From Paraglaciecola polaris LMG 21857 (lineage in GTDB: Bacteria; Pseudomonadota; Gammaproteobacteria; Enterobacterales; Alteromonadaceae): a DNA stretch of 56,126 bases. A program made the position numbers and the translations under genes. Where the stretch lies: contig NZ_BAER01000095.1 in assembly GCF_000315055.1 (NCBI RefSeq), positions 1 to 56,126 on the forward strand, read 5' to 3'. Under the pieces are notes generated by a model. It did no database searches, was not told where the DNA came from, and saw only the letters and a program-made list of their open reading frames with translations. Positions 37,621 through 46,728 of the stretch are shown here, piece after piece (position 1 is the first letter of the stretch; every line of letters starts with the position of its first letter).

Positions 37621-38757
37621 GTGAAAAAATCAGTGCCTGTTTTAGCGCTTGGTATATTGGCTTCTGGCTTCTTACTTACGGCCTGTAATGAATCTGCCAA
37701 ATCGCCTGAAGAAATTGTTCGACCTATTGCATGGACGGAAGTAAAACCCCATGCGTTAACCCAAGTTCGCAGATTAGCCGGTACCACCGCAGCAGTAGAA
37801 AAAGCCGCCTTGAGCTTTTTGGTCGGGGGCAAAGTCGCCAGTGTTTCGGTCAATTTAGGTCAAAAAATCACTTTGGGTCAGGTGCTTGCTACACTCGATC
37901 AACGTAGCTTTGTCCTCAATCATCAATCTGCGCAAGCTAAATATGCCCAGGCTAGTTCGGCATTAAATGAAGCACAGAATGAGTACCAGCGTTATAAAGA
38001 ATTAGTGGAACAAGGTTTGGTTTCCAAGTCAGGTTTTGATAATGCAGAAGCGGCCTATAAATCAGCGCTAAGTAACGTTGAAGTCGCCAAAAGTCAGCTC
38101 GAGCTTGCCACAAAGGACCGACAAGACAGCACCCTGCAAGCCCCTTACGATGGCGTGATAACCAAACGTATGATAGAGCCGTCTCAGCAGATTTCTCCAG
38201 GACAAAGTGTGTTTGAAGTGGAAGGCCACGGTGGACTCGAAGTTCAGGTATCGGTACCCGAGAGCTTGATACAACAATTATCAGATGGCATGACTGTACC
38301 CGTGCGTTTCCCGGCTGCCCCCTATGTTGAATTAACCGGCGTTATCACCGAAGTTGGTACTCGAGCAGAAGCGGCTAACGCCTTTCCCATCACGTTAGTG
38401 TTGAACGGTAGCTCCCCTTTGTTACGGGCAGGTATGACGGCCGAAGTAGATATTACTTACACCAGTCGAGCTGACGCCCAAGCAAATGAGACTAACCTGG
38501 TTAGCACAGAAATGATGATCATACCTGTCTCTGCATTAGCCGCAGGGCAAGACCAGACTAAATATGTATTTGTATACGACCCAGATAGCCAAACCGTCTC
38601 CAAGCGAGACGTGCTGGCAAACAACATATTGGGCAATGAGGTCTATATCGCCAAAGGTCTGCAAGCCGGCGAAATCATCGCCATTGCGGGCGTTTCATTC
38701 TTGCGTAATGGCCAGCACGTGACGTTGCTCGACGCCAACGTAAAACGTTTTAACTAA
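37621..38757 (+). CDS. RND efflux periplasmic adaptor lipoprotein (second operon)
   Basis: 378 residues starting with GTG, with AGGA eight bases before it. The leader SVPVLALGILASGFLLTAC is a lipoprotein signal with a lipid-modified cysteine at about residue 21. It has lipoyl and hairpin regions (SFLVGGKVASVSVNLGQKITLGQVLATLD; STLQAPYDGVITKRMIEPSQQISPGQ) and a beta-barrel. It is more distant from the first adaptor. It is followed 12 bases on by its permease; no outer-membrane factor or regulator adjoins. Confidence 0.92.
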   Translation: MKKSVPVLALGILASGFLLTACNESAKSPEEIVRPIAWTEVKPHALTQVRRLAGTTAAVEKAALSFLVGGKVASVSVNLGQKITLGQVLATLDQRSFVLNHQSAQAKYAQASSALNEAQNEYQRYKELVEQGLVSKSGFDNAEAAYKSALSNVEVAKSQLELATKDRQDSTLQAPYDGVITKRMIEPSQQISPGQSVFEVEGHGGLEVQVSVPESLIQQLSDGMTVPVRFPAAPYVELTGVITEVGTRAEAANAFPITLVLNGSSPLLRAGMTAEVDITYTSRADAQANETNLVSTEMMIIPVSALAAGQDQTKYVFVYDPDSQTVSKRDVLANNILGNEVYIAKGLQAGEIIAIAGVSFLRNGQHVTLLDANVKRFN

Positions 38758-38769
38758 CGGCTGAGCATA

Positions 38770-41700
38770 ATGAATTTAACTGAAATTGCTTTCAAGCACC
38801 AAAAATTGGTGCTGATGATCGTTCTGATATTATTGATTAATGGTGTCATTGCCTATTTCACTCTGCCTGCGCGAGAAGATCCCAGTATTACTATTCGCGA
38901 AGCGATTGTCAGTACCTCTTATCCAGGCATGTCTCCTGAACGGATTGAGTTGCTGATCACCAAAACGCTGGAAGAGGAAATCCGCAAAATCCCCCAAGTG
39001 GAGAAGTTGCGCTCATCTTCATCCACCGGGTTATCAGTGATACACGTGGAAATCTACGATCGTTATTTTAACTTAGATGCCATCTGGCAAAACGTACGGA
39101 ATAAAGTCGAACAGGCACAGGCCTCATTACCCGAGGGGACCAATCCGTCCTTTGTAAATGATGAGTTTGGCGACGTGTCAGTGCTGACTCTCGCATTAAC
39201 TGCCGATGGCTTTGATCTCGGTCAGATGTTTGATATTTCCAAACACGTTAGGGATACGCTTTATGCGGTAGATGGCACTAAAAAAATCGAATTGCTCGGG
39301 GTTCAAGACGAACGTATTTTCCTAGAAACCTCTAATGCCCGCTTGTCCCAGTTGGGTATATCACCTAACACATTGATGACCGCATTGCAGACACAAAATA
39401 TTATCAGTTCTGGCGGGCAAATCGATACCGGACTCTTGTCATTCATTATCGAGCCCACGGGAAACTTTAATAGTCTTGACGATTTAGCCGAAACCTACAT
39501 CACTATTCCAGGTACCCAAGAATCAATTGCCCTTGGCGATATTGCCACATTAAATCGCGGATATGTTGATCCCCCCAATGATTTAGCTTATTTCAATGGC
39601 GAGCAAGCCATCGTTTTCGCTATATCTATGTTGCCTGAATACAACATTTTAGAATATGCACCCCGTCTCAAAGCGGCTATCGGCAGCCTAGAAAACAGCT
39701 TACCCATAGGGTATCAATTGCATATTGCCACTTATCAAGCCGATCAAGTGGCAAAAACAGTACAAGGTGTGTCGATTAACGTCTTACAAACCTTGGTGAT
39801 TGTGCTGATTGTAGTCGTGTTATTTTTGGGGATGCGCACCGGCCTCATTGTTGGGACGATAGTACCATTCGTTATGCTGGCTACATTGACCATCATGCAA
39901 ATCTGCGACATTCGTTTAGAGCGCATGAGCCTGGCAACATTAATCATTGCCTTGGGGTTATTGGTTGATAATGGCATCGTTATCGCGGAAGATTTCAAGC
40001 GCAGGTTAGAAAACGGTCAAGAACGCTACAAAGCGATGATCCAGGGCGGTAAAGAGCTATCAATTCCCCTGCTCAGTTCATCGGCAACCACCATTTTGTT
40101 CTTTTTACCCTTGATGCTCGCTGAACATGTCGCTGGTGAGTATACCCGTTCGGTGTCCTTGGTTATTTTGATTACTTTGCTCACCAGTTGGGTGCTGGCA
40201 CTGTGTGTTACGCCACTGTTGTGCTACCACTTTATCAAAATAGATGCCCCAAAAGGGGGAGCTGACGTCTTAGCCTCTGAGAAAGTGACCGGTCGATACG
40301 AGCAATTTTTGCATCTAATTTTACGCCATAAAGTCATTTTCATGGGCACCCTATTCGCTTTACTGATCGCATCAATACTGGCAATGAAAGTCATTCCAAA
40401 ACAGTTTTTCCCGGATTCAAACCGTAATCAACTGATTGTGAATATCGATTTACCCAGCGGTACCTCAGAACGCCAAACAAATGAGCAGATGCGCGTCATC
40501 ATGGACTGGCTAGACAAGGATTCTGGCTATGATTTTATCGAAAGTCATTCTGCCTACGTAGGATTTAGTGGGCCCAGATTTGTGCTTTCCCTTAGCCCTG
40601 AAGATCCCGCCGAAAATAAAGCATTTATGGTGCTCAATATTGCCCCTGGCAACGATGTTGCGGCGCTGGCCATTCAGCTCGATAGCGATCTAGAACATCA
40701 ATTTGTGAATATATCGGTGCGCGCTAAAAAGATGTTTCTCGGCCCCTCTGACTCCAAGACCATTAAAATACAAATTAAAGGGCCAGATAAAGACGTGATT
40801 TATCAAAAAGCACAGCAGGTTATGGACCTGCTATACCAAGTCCCAGATACCAGAGATATACGCAATGATTGGGAAAACATGATTGCTAAAATTGAGGTGC
40901 GAGTCGATCAGCAGCGTGCTAGGCGCGCATCCGTGACCTCACAAGATATTGCCAGTTCATTGCAAGCTTACTTCTCAGGGGCCGCGGTCACCGAATTTCG
41001 TGAAGAAGATGACATTATCCCGATCATGTTTAGAGCAAGTGACGCCGAGCGCCATAACCTCGACCGTTTACGTTCATTGAATGTATTTTCACAAGCCACT
41101 GGCACGGCTATTCCACTATTCCAAGTGGCTGAATTCTCGCCGGTCAATCAATATTCGATTATACAGCGCGAAGATATGTTCACGACCGTTAGTGTCGAGG
41201 CACGTAATAGCCGGATGGCCGCGGAAGATTTAAAAGCGATCATTGATGCCGATTTACAAAAGCTCGCCCAAGATCTGCCCCTTAACCACCACATAGAATA
41301 CGACGGTGTTATTGTGCAATCACAGGAAGCGCAAAAAGCCCTCAGTGCCAGCATGCCTATGGTTCTGGGCTTGATATTGGTGTTGTTAGTCGCTCAGTTC
41401 AACTCGTTTCGCCGTGCGGGGATCATCATCTTAACCATGCCGTTATCATTCATAGGTGCTGTGCTGGGTTTAGGTGTGATGTTCGCCCCATTTGGTTTTA
41501 TGGTGACACTGGGCTTATACAGTTTAGCGGGAATTATCATTAACAACGCCATCGTCCTAATCGATCGTATCGATATTGAACGCAGAGAAGGTGCGTCGGA
41601 TTATGACGCCATCGTCAACGCCTGTATCACTCGGGTACGACCGATCGCCATGACTACGATAACCACTGTGGCAGGCCTGCTGCCGCTTATTCTGAGTCGG

Positions 41701-41829
41701 GATCCTTTGTTCTATGGTATGGCGAATGTGATTGCATTCGGACTCGCCGTGGGTACGGTGCTGACCTTGGGTGCGGTTCCGGTACTATATGCCGGTTTTT
41801 TTAAAGTGAAGCGCCCTAGCATTAGCTGA
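38770..41829 (+). CDS. RND efflux permease (second operon)
   Basis: 1019 residues, standard length. Amino end MNLTEIAFKHQKLVLMIVLILLINGVIAYFTLPAREDPSITIREA; TM4 reads ALGLLVDNGIVIAEDF with one acidic residue in place of the DD pair; TM10 reads LAGIIINNAIVLIDRIDIERREG. The PAREDP start is frequent in the branch related to TriC/MexK-type pumps. Substrate unknown. Ends about 40 bases before a terminator-like hairpin shared with the opposite gene. Confidence 0.92.
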   Translation: MNLTEIAFKHQKLVLMIVLILLINGVIAYFTLPAREDPSITIREAIVSTSYPGMSPERIELLITKTLEEEIRKIPQVEKLRSSSSTGLSVIHVEIYDRYFNLDAIWQNVRNKVEQAQASLPEGTNPSFVNDEFGDVSVLTLALTADGFDLGQMFDISKHVRDTLYAVDGTKKIELLGVQDERIFLETSNARLSQLGISPNTLMTALQTQNIISSGGQIDTGLLSFIIEPTGNFNSLDDLAETYITIPGTQESIALGDIATLNRGYVDPPNDLAYFNGEQAIVFAISMLPEYNILEYAPRLKAAIGSLENSLPIGYQLHIATYQADQVAKTVQGVSINVLQTLVIVLIVVVLFLGMRTGLIVGTIVPFVMLATLTIMQICDIRLERMSLATLIIALGLLVDNGIVIAEDFKRRLENGQERYKAMIQGGKELSIPLLSSSATTILFFLPLMLAEHVAGEYTRSVSLVILITLLTSWVLALCVTPLLCYHFIKIDAPKGGADVLASEKVTGRYEQFLHLILRHKVIFMGTLFALLIASILAMKVIPKQFFPDSNRNQLIVNIDLPSGTSERQTNEQMRVIMDWLDKDSGYDFIESHSAYVGFSGPRFVLSLSPEDPAENKAFMVLNIAPGNDVAALAIQLDSDLEHQFVNISVRAKKMFLGPSDSKTIKIQIKGPDKDVIYQKAQQVMDLLYQVPDTRDIRNDWENMIAKIEVRVDQQRARRASVTSQDIASSLQAYFSGAAVTEFREEDDIIPIMFRASDAERHNLDRLRSLNVFSQATGTAIPLFQVAEFSPVNQYSIIQREDMFTTVSVEARNSRMAAEDLKAIIDADLQKLAQDLPLNHHIEYDGVIVQSQEAQKALSASMPMVLGLILVLLVAQFNSFRRAGIIILTMPLSFIGAVLGLGVMFAPFGFMVTLGLYSLAGIIINNAIVLIDRIDIERREGASDYDAIVNACITRVRPIAMTTITTVAGLLPLILSRDPLFYGMANVIAFGLAVGTVLTLGAVPVLYAGFFKVKRPSIS

Positions 41830-41870
41830 TTAGCTGAAGCGTTATATATGTTCAGTCTATGGTCTAAAGT

Positions 41871-41902
41871 AAAAAGGCCGAGCAATGTGATGGCTCGGCC
41901 TT
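41871..41902 (-). terminator. Terminator of the molybdopterin oxidoreductase gene
   Basis: AAGGCCGAGC and GCTCGGCCTT (10 pairs, 9-base loop); on the minus strand it is followed by TTTTTACTTT. Between convergent genes, so it may help to end the RND transcript as well. Confidence 0.8.
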
Positions 41903-41940
41903 CAATATCGACTACTGGTTATTAGTAACTGTCCCTATAC

Positions 41941-44118
41941 CTAACCGGCATTTATTGGAGCTATGGTCACCGGCACGCCATTGAGTACCGCGTTACCGGA
42001 TAACTCGTCCAGACACATTTCATCAGTTAAATCGTTAACGCTGACGCCACTGTGCTGCTCAGCCAATTTCCAAGCGCTGCCAGCTTTATTGTGACCCCAG
42101 CCATGGGGTATGGAGATAACCCCTGGCATAATTTTATCGGTCAATTCTGCGGGGATTTCTACCTTTCCCACACGCGATGTGACACTGATTAGCTGCCCAT
42201 CTTGAATTCCAAAGCGTGTCGCATCTGCGGGATGAATTTGTGCACTGCAACGAGGATTTTGGCCTTTACCGTCGCTCAACAAACCTTTCATCATTCTCGG
42301 GCTGTTATGCAACCAGGAGTTATTGGACTTTAAATGCCGACGCCCAATCAAATACAAGATCTCAGCGCTGTGTTGGTCTAAGGGGGATGCGGGTGAGAAA
42401 AAGTGGTCCTCGAGCCGCACTAAATCAGCCATAAAATAATCAAACGCCATGTTGATCTTTTTATCCCCATGATAAACCGCTGCTGGAAGCTCAGGTTGTA
42501 GCGGCCCTAAATCAATACCGTGAGGCTGGTCACGTAAAGTTTGAATACTTAAGTTGTGCTCGCCATTTGCGTACCGACCACTGCGTAACATGTCATCGAC
42601 GACCCCCGTCGGTTCCTTTTGCCAAAGTGTTGCATAATGTTCTGTGGCTTTATCATTCAGTTTGTCTATTCGCTCTGCTAAACCTAAATAAATTTGCCAA
42701 TCGGTTTTGGTTTCAGGGGCTTGTTCAAATAACGCAGGTGAAAATTTCGCACTGTTGCGAACGGCAAAATTATGAAACACCACATCATAATGATCCCGCT
42801 CTAGCGCAGTGACAGGCGGTAGAATAATATCTGCATGGCGACTAGTTTCAGTGATATAAAAGTCCACCGCGACCACAAAGTCGAGTTGCTCGAACGCTTT
42901 ATCAAGCTGTTTACCATTCGTTGTGGTTAGCACAGGATTACCGCCTCCGATCACCATGGCTTTTATTTGACCTTCTCCTGGAGTGGTAATTTCCTCTGAT
43001 AGCGCTGCCACTGGATATTCACCAGCAAAGGCAGGTAGCTTTCGCACTCGGGAGAAGTATTTGCCCATAGTGCCACGGCCAGAATGGGGCAAGGTGTCTG
43101 CTGCCGGTTGGGTAAACATCATCCCTCCCCGACGATTTAGATTTCCACTGAGCATATTGAATAACATGATCAGGTACTGCGTCAGGGTACCGAATGTCTG
43201 CACACTGGCGCCCATTCTGCCGTAACAAATACCAGAGCCTGCGGCGCAAAACTCGGTCACCATGGTTTCTATTTCATCGGCACTGATACCAACCCGGGCC
43301 GACACTCTTGCAGGGGGGTAATCTTTTACAAACGATTCCACTTGTAATAGGTCGGGTGCATGTTCAAGCAGCTCATCGGCATCAACCAAGTTTCTAGCAA
43401 ACATGGTATGGAGCATGGCAAGCATAAGTAAGGCATCACTGCCGGGCTTAATGAAATGATGCTCGCAACTAATATCTGCCGTCTCAGATTTCTTAGGATC
43501 GATGACCACCACTTTACCGCCACGTTTCTGGATCGCTTTCAAGCGTCTTTTAATATGGGGCACCGTCATGATGCTGCCATTGGACGCAAGCGGATTACCG
43601 CCGATGATCATGAAATAATCTGTGTGATCGATATCACCAATTGGAATTTGTAGTTGATGGCCGAACATTTGCCGGCTGACAATATGGTGAGGTAGCTGAT
43701 CGACTGAGGTGGCCGAGTAACGATTGTGAGTGTTTAGTGCCCGATAAAAATAAGGCCCAAATAAAATACTGCCCATGTTATGTGCATTAGGGTTGCCTAA
43801 GTACACCCCTACTGCATCATTACCATGTTGATTTTGAATAGCGTGCAAACGAGTCGCTACCGAGTCTAGTGCGTCGTCCCAACTGATCGGCTCGAAGCCA
43901 CTGGCTGTTTTGCGCATCGGCTGACGAAGACGCTGAGGATCATCGTATAAATCTTTAATTGCTGCCGCTTTAGGACAAACATGACCTTCGCTAAAAGGGT
44001 TTTTCTTATCTCCAGCGACAGATAAAATTTCACGTCCTTGAGTGGTTACTTCAATACCACACATGGCTTCACAGAGGGTACAAGTCGAGTAGTGCTTTTG
44101 TGGCTGTGCTTGCATCAC
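41941..44118 (-). CDS. Molybdopterin oxidoreductase (DMSO reductase superfamily)
   Basis: 725 residues. A 4Fe-4S site C13-x2-C16-x3-C20-x27-C48 is followed by CPKA, then the molybdopterin-binding domains (WDDALDSVATRL, IIGGNPLASNG, VVVIDPKKSETA) and a carboxy-terminal dinucleotide-binding domain (LYLIGRRHLKSNNSWLHNSPRM). No Tat signal, so cytoplasmic. The protein belongs to the broad group that includes formate dehydrogenase and nitrate reductase catalytic chains; the substrate cannot be set. Unusual: no iron-sulfur, membrane or chaperone partner gene is adjacent. Confidence 0.85.
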   Translation of the reverse strand: MMQAQPQKHYSTCTLCEAMCGIEVTTQGREILSVAGDKKNPFSEGHVCPKAAAIKDLYDDPQRLRQPMRKTASGFEPISWDDALDSVATRLHAIQNQHGNDAVGVYLGNPNAHNMGSILFGPYFYRALNTHNRYSATSVDQLPHHIVSRQMFGHQLQIPIGDIDHTDYFMIIGGNPLASNGSIMTVPHIKRRLKAIQKRGGKVVVIDPKKSETADISCEHHFIKPGSDALLMLAMLHTMFARNLVDADELLEHAPDLLQVESFVKDYPPARVSARVGISADEIETMVTEFCAAGSGICYGRMGASVQTFGTLTQYLIMLFNMLSGNLNRRGGMMFTQPAADTLPHSGRGTMGKYFSRVRKLPAFAGEYPVAALSEEITTPGEGQIKAMVIGGGNPVLTTTNGKQLDKAFEQLDFVVAVDFYITETSRHADIILPPVTALERDHYDVVFHNFAVRNSAKFSPALFEQAPETKTDWQIYLGLAERIDKLNDKATEHYATLWQKEPTGVVDDMLRSGRYANGEHNLSIQTLRDQPHGIDLGPLQPELPAAVYHGDKKINMAFDYFMADLVRLEDHFFSPASPLDQHSAEILYLIGRRHLKSNNSWLHNSPRMMKGLLSDGKGQNPRCSAQIHPADATRFGIQDGQLISVTSRVGKVEIPAELTDKIMPGVISIPHGWGHNKAGSAWKLAEQHSGVSVNDLTDEMCLDELSGNAVLNGVPVTIAPINAG

Positions 44119-44189
44119 AACATATTCCTTTGAATTAAGTTAACAAGACGTTATCCATTTAACATCCTATACACAAGCATCATCGAAAT

Positions 44190-44498
44190 TTATCGAAAAC
44201 TCGGTGCCAGCCCTTTAAGCATGCTTATTAGCAGTTTATGCTTTTTGAGATCCACGGGTTTATGTACGATCGCGGTGCTTGCTGGGTGATCTAACAAACA
44301 ATTATGATTAACGTAATTACGTTGGGGCCTAATCGGTCTATGGGTGAACCCGCCACCGCAGTTGGGGCACACGTTGGCTAAAATTTGCTGCACACACACT
44401 TCACAAAATGTGCATTCAAAACTACAGATCATGGCGTCCTCGGCCGCGGGTAGTAAGGCTTTGTTACAATGTTCACAATTCGGTCTTAGGGCTAACAT
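44190..44498 (-). CDS. DUF1272 domain protein (zinc-ribbon-like)
   Basis: 102 residues. The amino half is the DUF1272 domain: RPNCEHCNKALLP, AMICSFECTFCEVCV and CPNCGG give eight cysteines (C8, C11, C25, C29, C32, C35, C44, C47) suited to bind two zinc ions. The carboxy half is less conserved. The function is unknown. It lies 70 bases upstream of the molybdopterin gene in the same direction and may be co-transcribed with it. Confidence 0.88.
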   Translation of the reverse strand: MLALRPNCEHCNKALLPAAEDAMICSFECTFCEVCVQQILANVCPNCGGGFTHRPIRPQRNYVNHNCLLDHPASTAIVHKPVDLKKHKLLISMLKGLAPSFR

Positions 44499-44522
44499 AT
44501 GGCTTTTACACCTCTATCCAAT

Positions 44523-44537
44523 GTAAATGTAAGTAAA
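44523..44537. promoter_or_regulatory. Candidate CpxR-type box
   Basis: GTAAA-TGTAA-GTAAA is exactly the recalled CpxR form GTAAA-N5-GTAAA. It lies in the divergent gap, 25 bases upstream of the DUF1272 start and about 120 bases upstream of the ABC exporter operon. AT-rich sequence makes chance matches possible. Confidence 0.35.
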
Positions 44538-44655
44538 TGTTAAATTGTAAAGTAGACACTCAGGCGCAATTAATTTACCCTTAGTTAACAAGACGTTGAG
44601 GGTCGAGTCGTTATTTAAATGTACTCGCCTATGACAAATGTCTCAAGGATCATTA

Positions 44656-45954
44656 GTGAATATTACCGATACCAGTTCACAAGACACAGTGTTGCAAACA
44701 TCTTCATCCAAAAAACGGCTATGGGTTGGCCTCATCGTTTTGCTGATATTGATAACATTATTGGTTATTTTTGCAGGAGCGTTTGCCAGATGGTCATCGG
44801 CAGATACCAGTTTATCTATGCAAAATGTGCGCATGGCAATCGTCACCGAAAAAGACTTTGTACGCGACTTATCAGTCCAAGGTCGAGTGGTAGCGGCTGT
44901 GAGTCCACGGCTTTACAGTCCTGCCCAAGGCACCATTACATTGTTAGTGGATGCAGGTGATAAAGTAGAAAAGAATCAAGTATTAGCACTTATTGATAGT
45001 CCAAAACTAACCAACCAACTCAAGCAAGAACAGTCCAGTTTACAGCGCAATAAATTAGAGTTAGAAAGGCAAGCGATTCAAGGTAAAAAACTCGCCTTAG
45101 AAAAACAAAAGGCAGCGGACTTAGCGCAAGTCGCCACCATAGCGGCCGAGCGGGAAAAGCGCCGGGCCGATAATGCCTATACCACGCATGCCATTAGCGA
45201 AATAGATTACGAGAAGGCTCAAGACGATCTTAAAAACGCTCAATTGGTGTACAAGCATGCGTTGCAAGATGCCAGTTTGGATCAGGAAAGTCACGATTTT
45301 GAACTCAAAACACAGCAGTTGATGATAGAACATCAAGCGCTGCAAGTATCAGAAACACAGCGCCAAGTAGACCAGTTACAAGTCAAGTCACCGGTCAATG
45401 GAATTGTGGGTAATCTTGCCGTACAGCAAAAAAATCAAGTCAGTAAAAATCAGGCCATATTGAGTGTGGTCGATTTATCCGAATTCGAGTTAGAGGTCGA
45501 TATTCCTGAAAGTTATGCCGATGATCTCGCAATAGGTATGGATGCCCAAGTGGGTCTTAACGGACAACAATACCCAGCCGTATTGGTCACCATTTCACCT
45601 GAAATTGAAAATAATCAGGTGAACGGTCGAGTGCGCTTTGCCAAGCAAGATATACAAGGCAAAACCCTAGAGCAGCCAAGTGGCCTGCGCCAAAACCAGC
45701 GTTTAAGCACGCGTATATTGATGGAAAATAAGCACAATGTGCTGACACTCACCAGAGGCCAGTTTTTACAAAGTGATAATGGTCGTTTCGCCTACGTGGT
45801 TAAAAACGACATGGCAGTACGCCAACCGATAACAATTGGCGCGCGTAGCTTGAGTGAAGTGGAGATACTCGCAGGGTTAAATAAAGGTGACCAAGTCATC
45901 ATCTCTTCTACAGACGCGCTTAACAGTGCCGAAACTGTGTTATTGGCTCACTAA
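44656..45954 (+). CDS. HlyD/MacA-like membrane-fusion protein of an ABC exporter
   Basis: 432 residues from the GTG at 44656, which has AAGGA six bases before it; an ATG at 44638 would add six residues without a Shine-Dalgarno. One membrane anchor (residues about 21-41, LIVLLILITLLVIFAGAF) is followed by a lipoyl half (YSPAQGTITLLVDAGDKVEKNQVLALID), a long coiled-coil hairpin (about 100-225, rich in K, E and Q) and a second half (LQVKSPVNGIVGNLAVQQKNQVSKNQ). It heads an operon with one ATPase and two permeases. Confidence 0.9.
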   Translation: MNITDTSSQDTVLQTSSSKKRLWVGLIVLLILITLLVIFAGAFARWSSADTSLSMQNVRMAIVTEKDFVRDLSVQGRVVAAVSPRLYSPAQGTITLLVDAGDKVEKNQVLALIDSPKLTNQLKQEQSSLQRNKLELERQAIQGKKLALEKQKAADLAQVATIAAEREKRRADNAYTTHAISEIDYEKAQDDLKNAQLVYKHALQDASLDQESHDFELKTQQLMIEHQALQVSETQRQVDQLQVKSPVNGIVGNLAVQQKNQVSKNQAILSVVDLSEFELEVDIPESYADDLAIGMDAQVGLNGQQYPAVLVTISPEIENNQVNGRVRFAKQDIQGKTLEQPSGLRQNQRLSTRILMENKHNVLTLTRGQFLQSDNGRFAYVVKNDMAVRQPITIGARSLSEVEILAGLNKGDQVIISSTDALNSAETVLLAH

Positions 45955-46011
45955 AATTGACTCGCTAAAAATAGTCGCGTAATTGGCACAACAACAATAA
46001 TAAGGTGCACT

Positions 46012-46728
46012 ATGTTAGTCATGAAAAATATCGGTAAAGTTTTCACCACGGATGTGGTGCAGACCCATGCCTTAAGAGAATTCAACCTCAACGTCAGTGA
46101 AGGCGACTTTGTGGCGGTAACCGGCACATCTGGCTCGGGTAAAACCACTTTTTTAAATGTTGCAGGATTACTCGAAACGTTCGACAGTGGCCAGTACACC
46201 CTGGATGGTGAAAACATACAGGGTCTGAACGATAAACAGCGCAGTCAATTACGCAATGAGAAAATCGGTTTTATTTTTCAAAGCTTTAATCTTATTCCTG
46301 ATTTAAACCTATTTGATAACGTAGACGTGCCCTTACGTTATCGTGGTTTTAACGCTGCTGAGCGTAAAAGTCGGATCATACAAAACCTTGAGCGAGTGGG
46401 CCTAGGCAAGCGTATTAAGCACTATCCCGCGCAATTATCTGGCGGCCAACAGCAACGCGTGGCGATTGCGAGGGCGCTAGCAGGCACACCACGATTTTTA
46501 TTGGCTGATGAGCCAACCGGTAACCTAGACAGTGACATGGCCAACAGTGTAATGACCCTACTTCAAGAAATTAACCAAAGTGGCACCACCATTATCATGG
46601 TGACACACGATCAGGCGCTCGCCAAACAAGCTCAGCGACAAATTATTGTACGTGATGGCAAAGTCTGTGATGCCAGCGAAACGGCTGCTCATATACAAAC
46701 ACAAGCTGAAATCACACCAAGTGTTTAA
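46012..46728 (+). CDS. ABC transporter ATP-binding protein (MacB/LolD type)
   Basis: 238 residues. Walker A GTSGSGKTT (about 37-45), Q-loop FIFQSFNLIPDLNLFDNV, signature LSGGQQQRVAIARAL, Walker B FLLADEPTGNLD and the switch histidine in MVTHD are all present and canonical. It belongs to the group serving FtsX-type permeases in macrolide, peptide or lipoprotein export. Its last codons overlap the next gene by eight bases, indicating translational coupling. Confidence 0.95.
   Translation: MLVMKNIGKVFTTDVVQTHALREFNLNVSEGDFVAVTGTSGSGKTTFLNVAGLLETFDSGQYTLDGENIQGLNDKQRSQLRNEKIGFIFQSFNLIPDLNLFDNVDVPLRYRGFNAAERKSRIIQNLERVGLGKRIKHYPAQLSGGQQQRVAIARALAGTPRFLLADEPTGNLDSDMANSVMTLLQEINQSGTTIIMVTHDQALAKQAQRQIIVRDGKVCDASETAAHIQTQAEITPSV

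Noticed and set aside
44619-44960. 113-residue frame overlapping the ABC exporter adaptor
   Set aside because: It lies inside a well-supported gene in another frame; the product is rich in Arg, His and Ser, as expected for a shadow.
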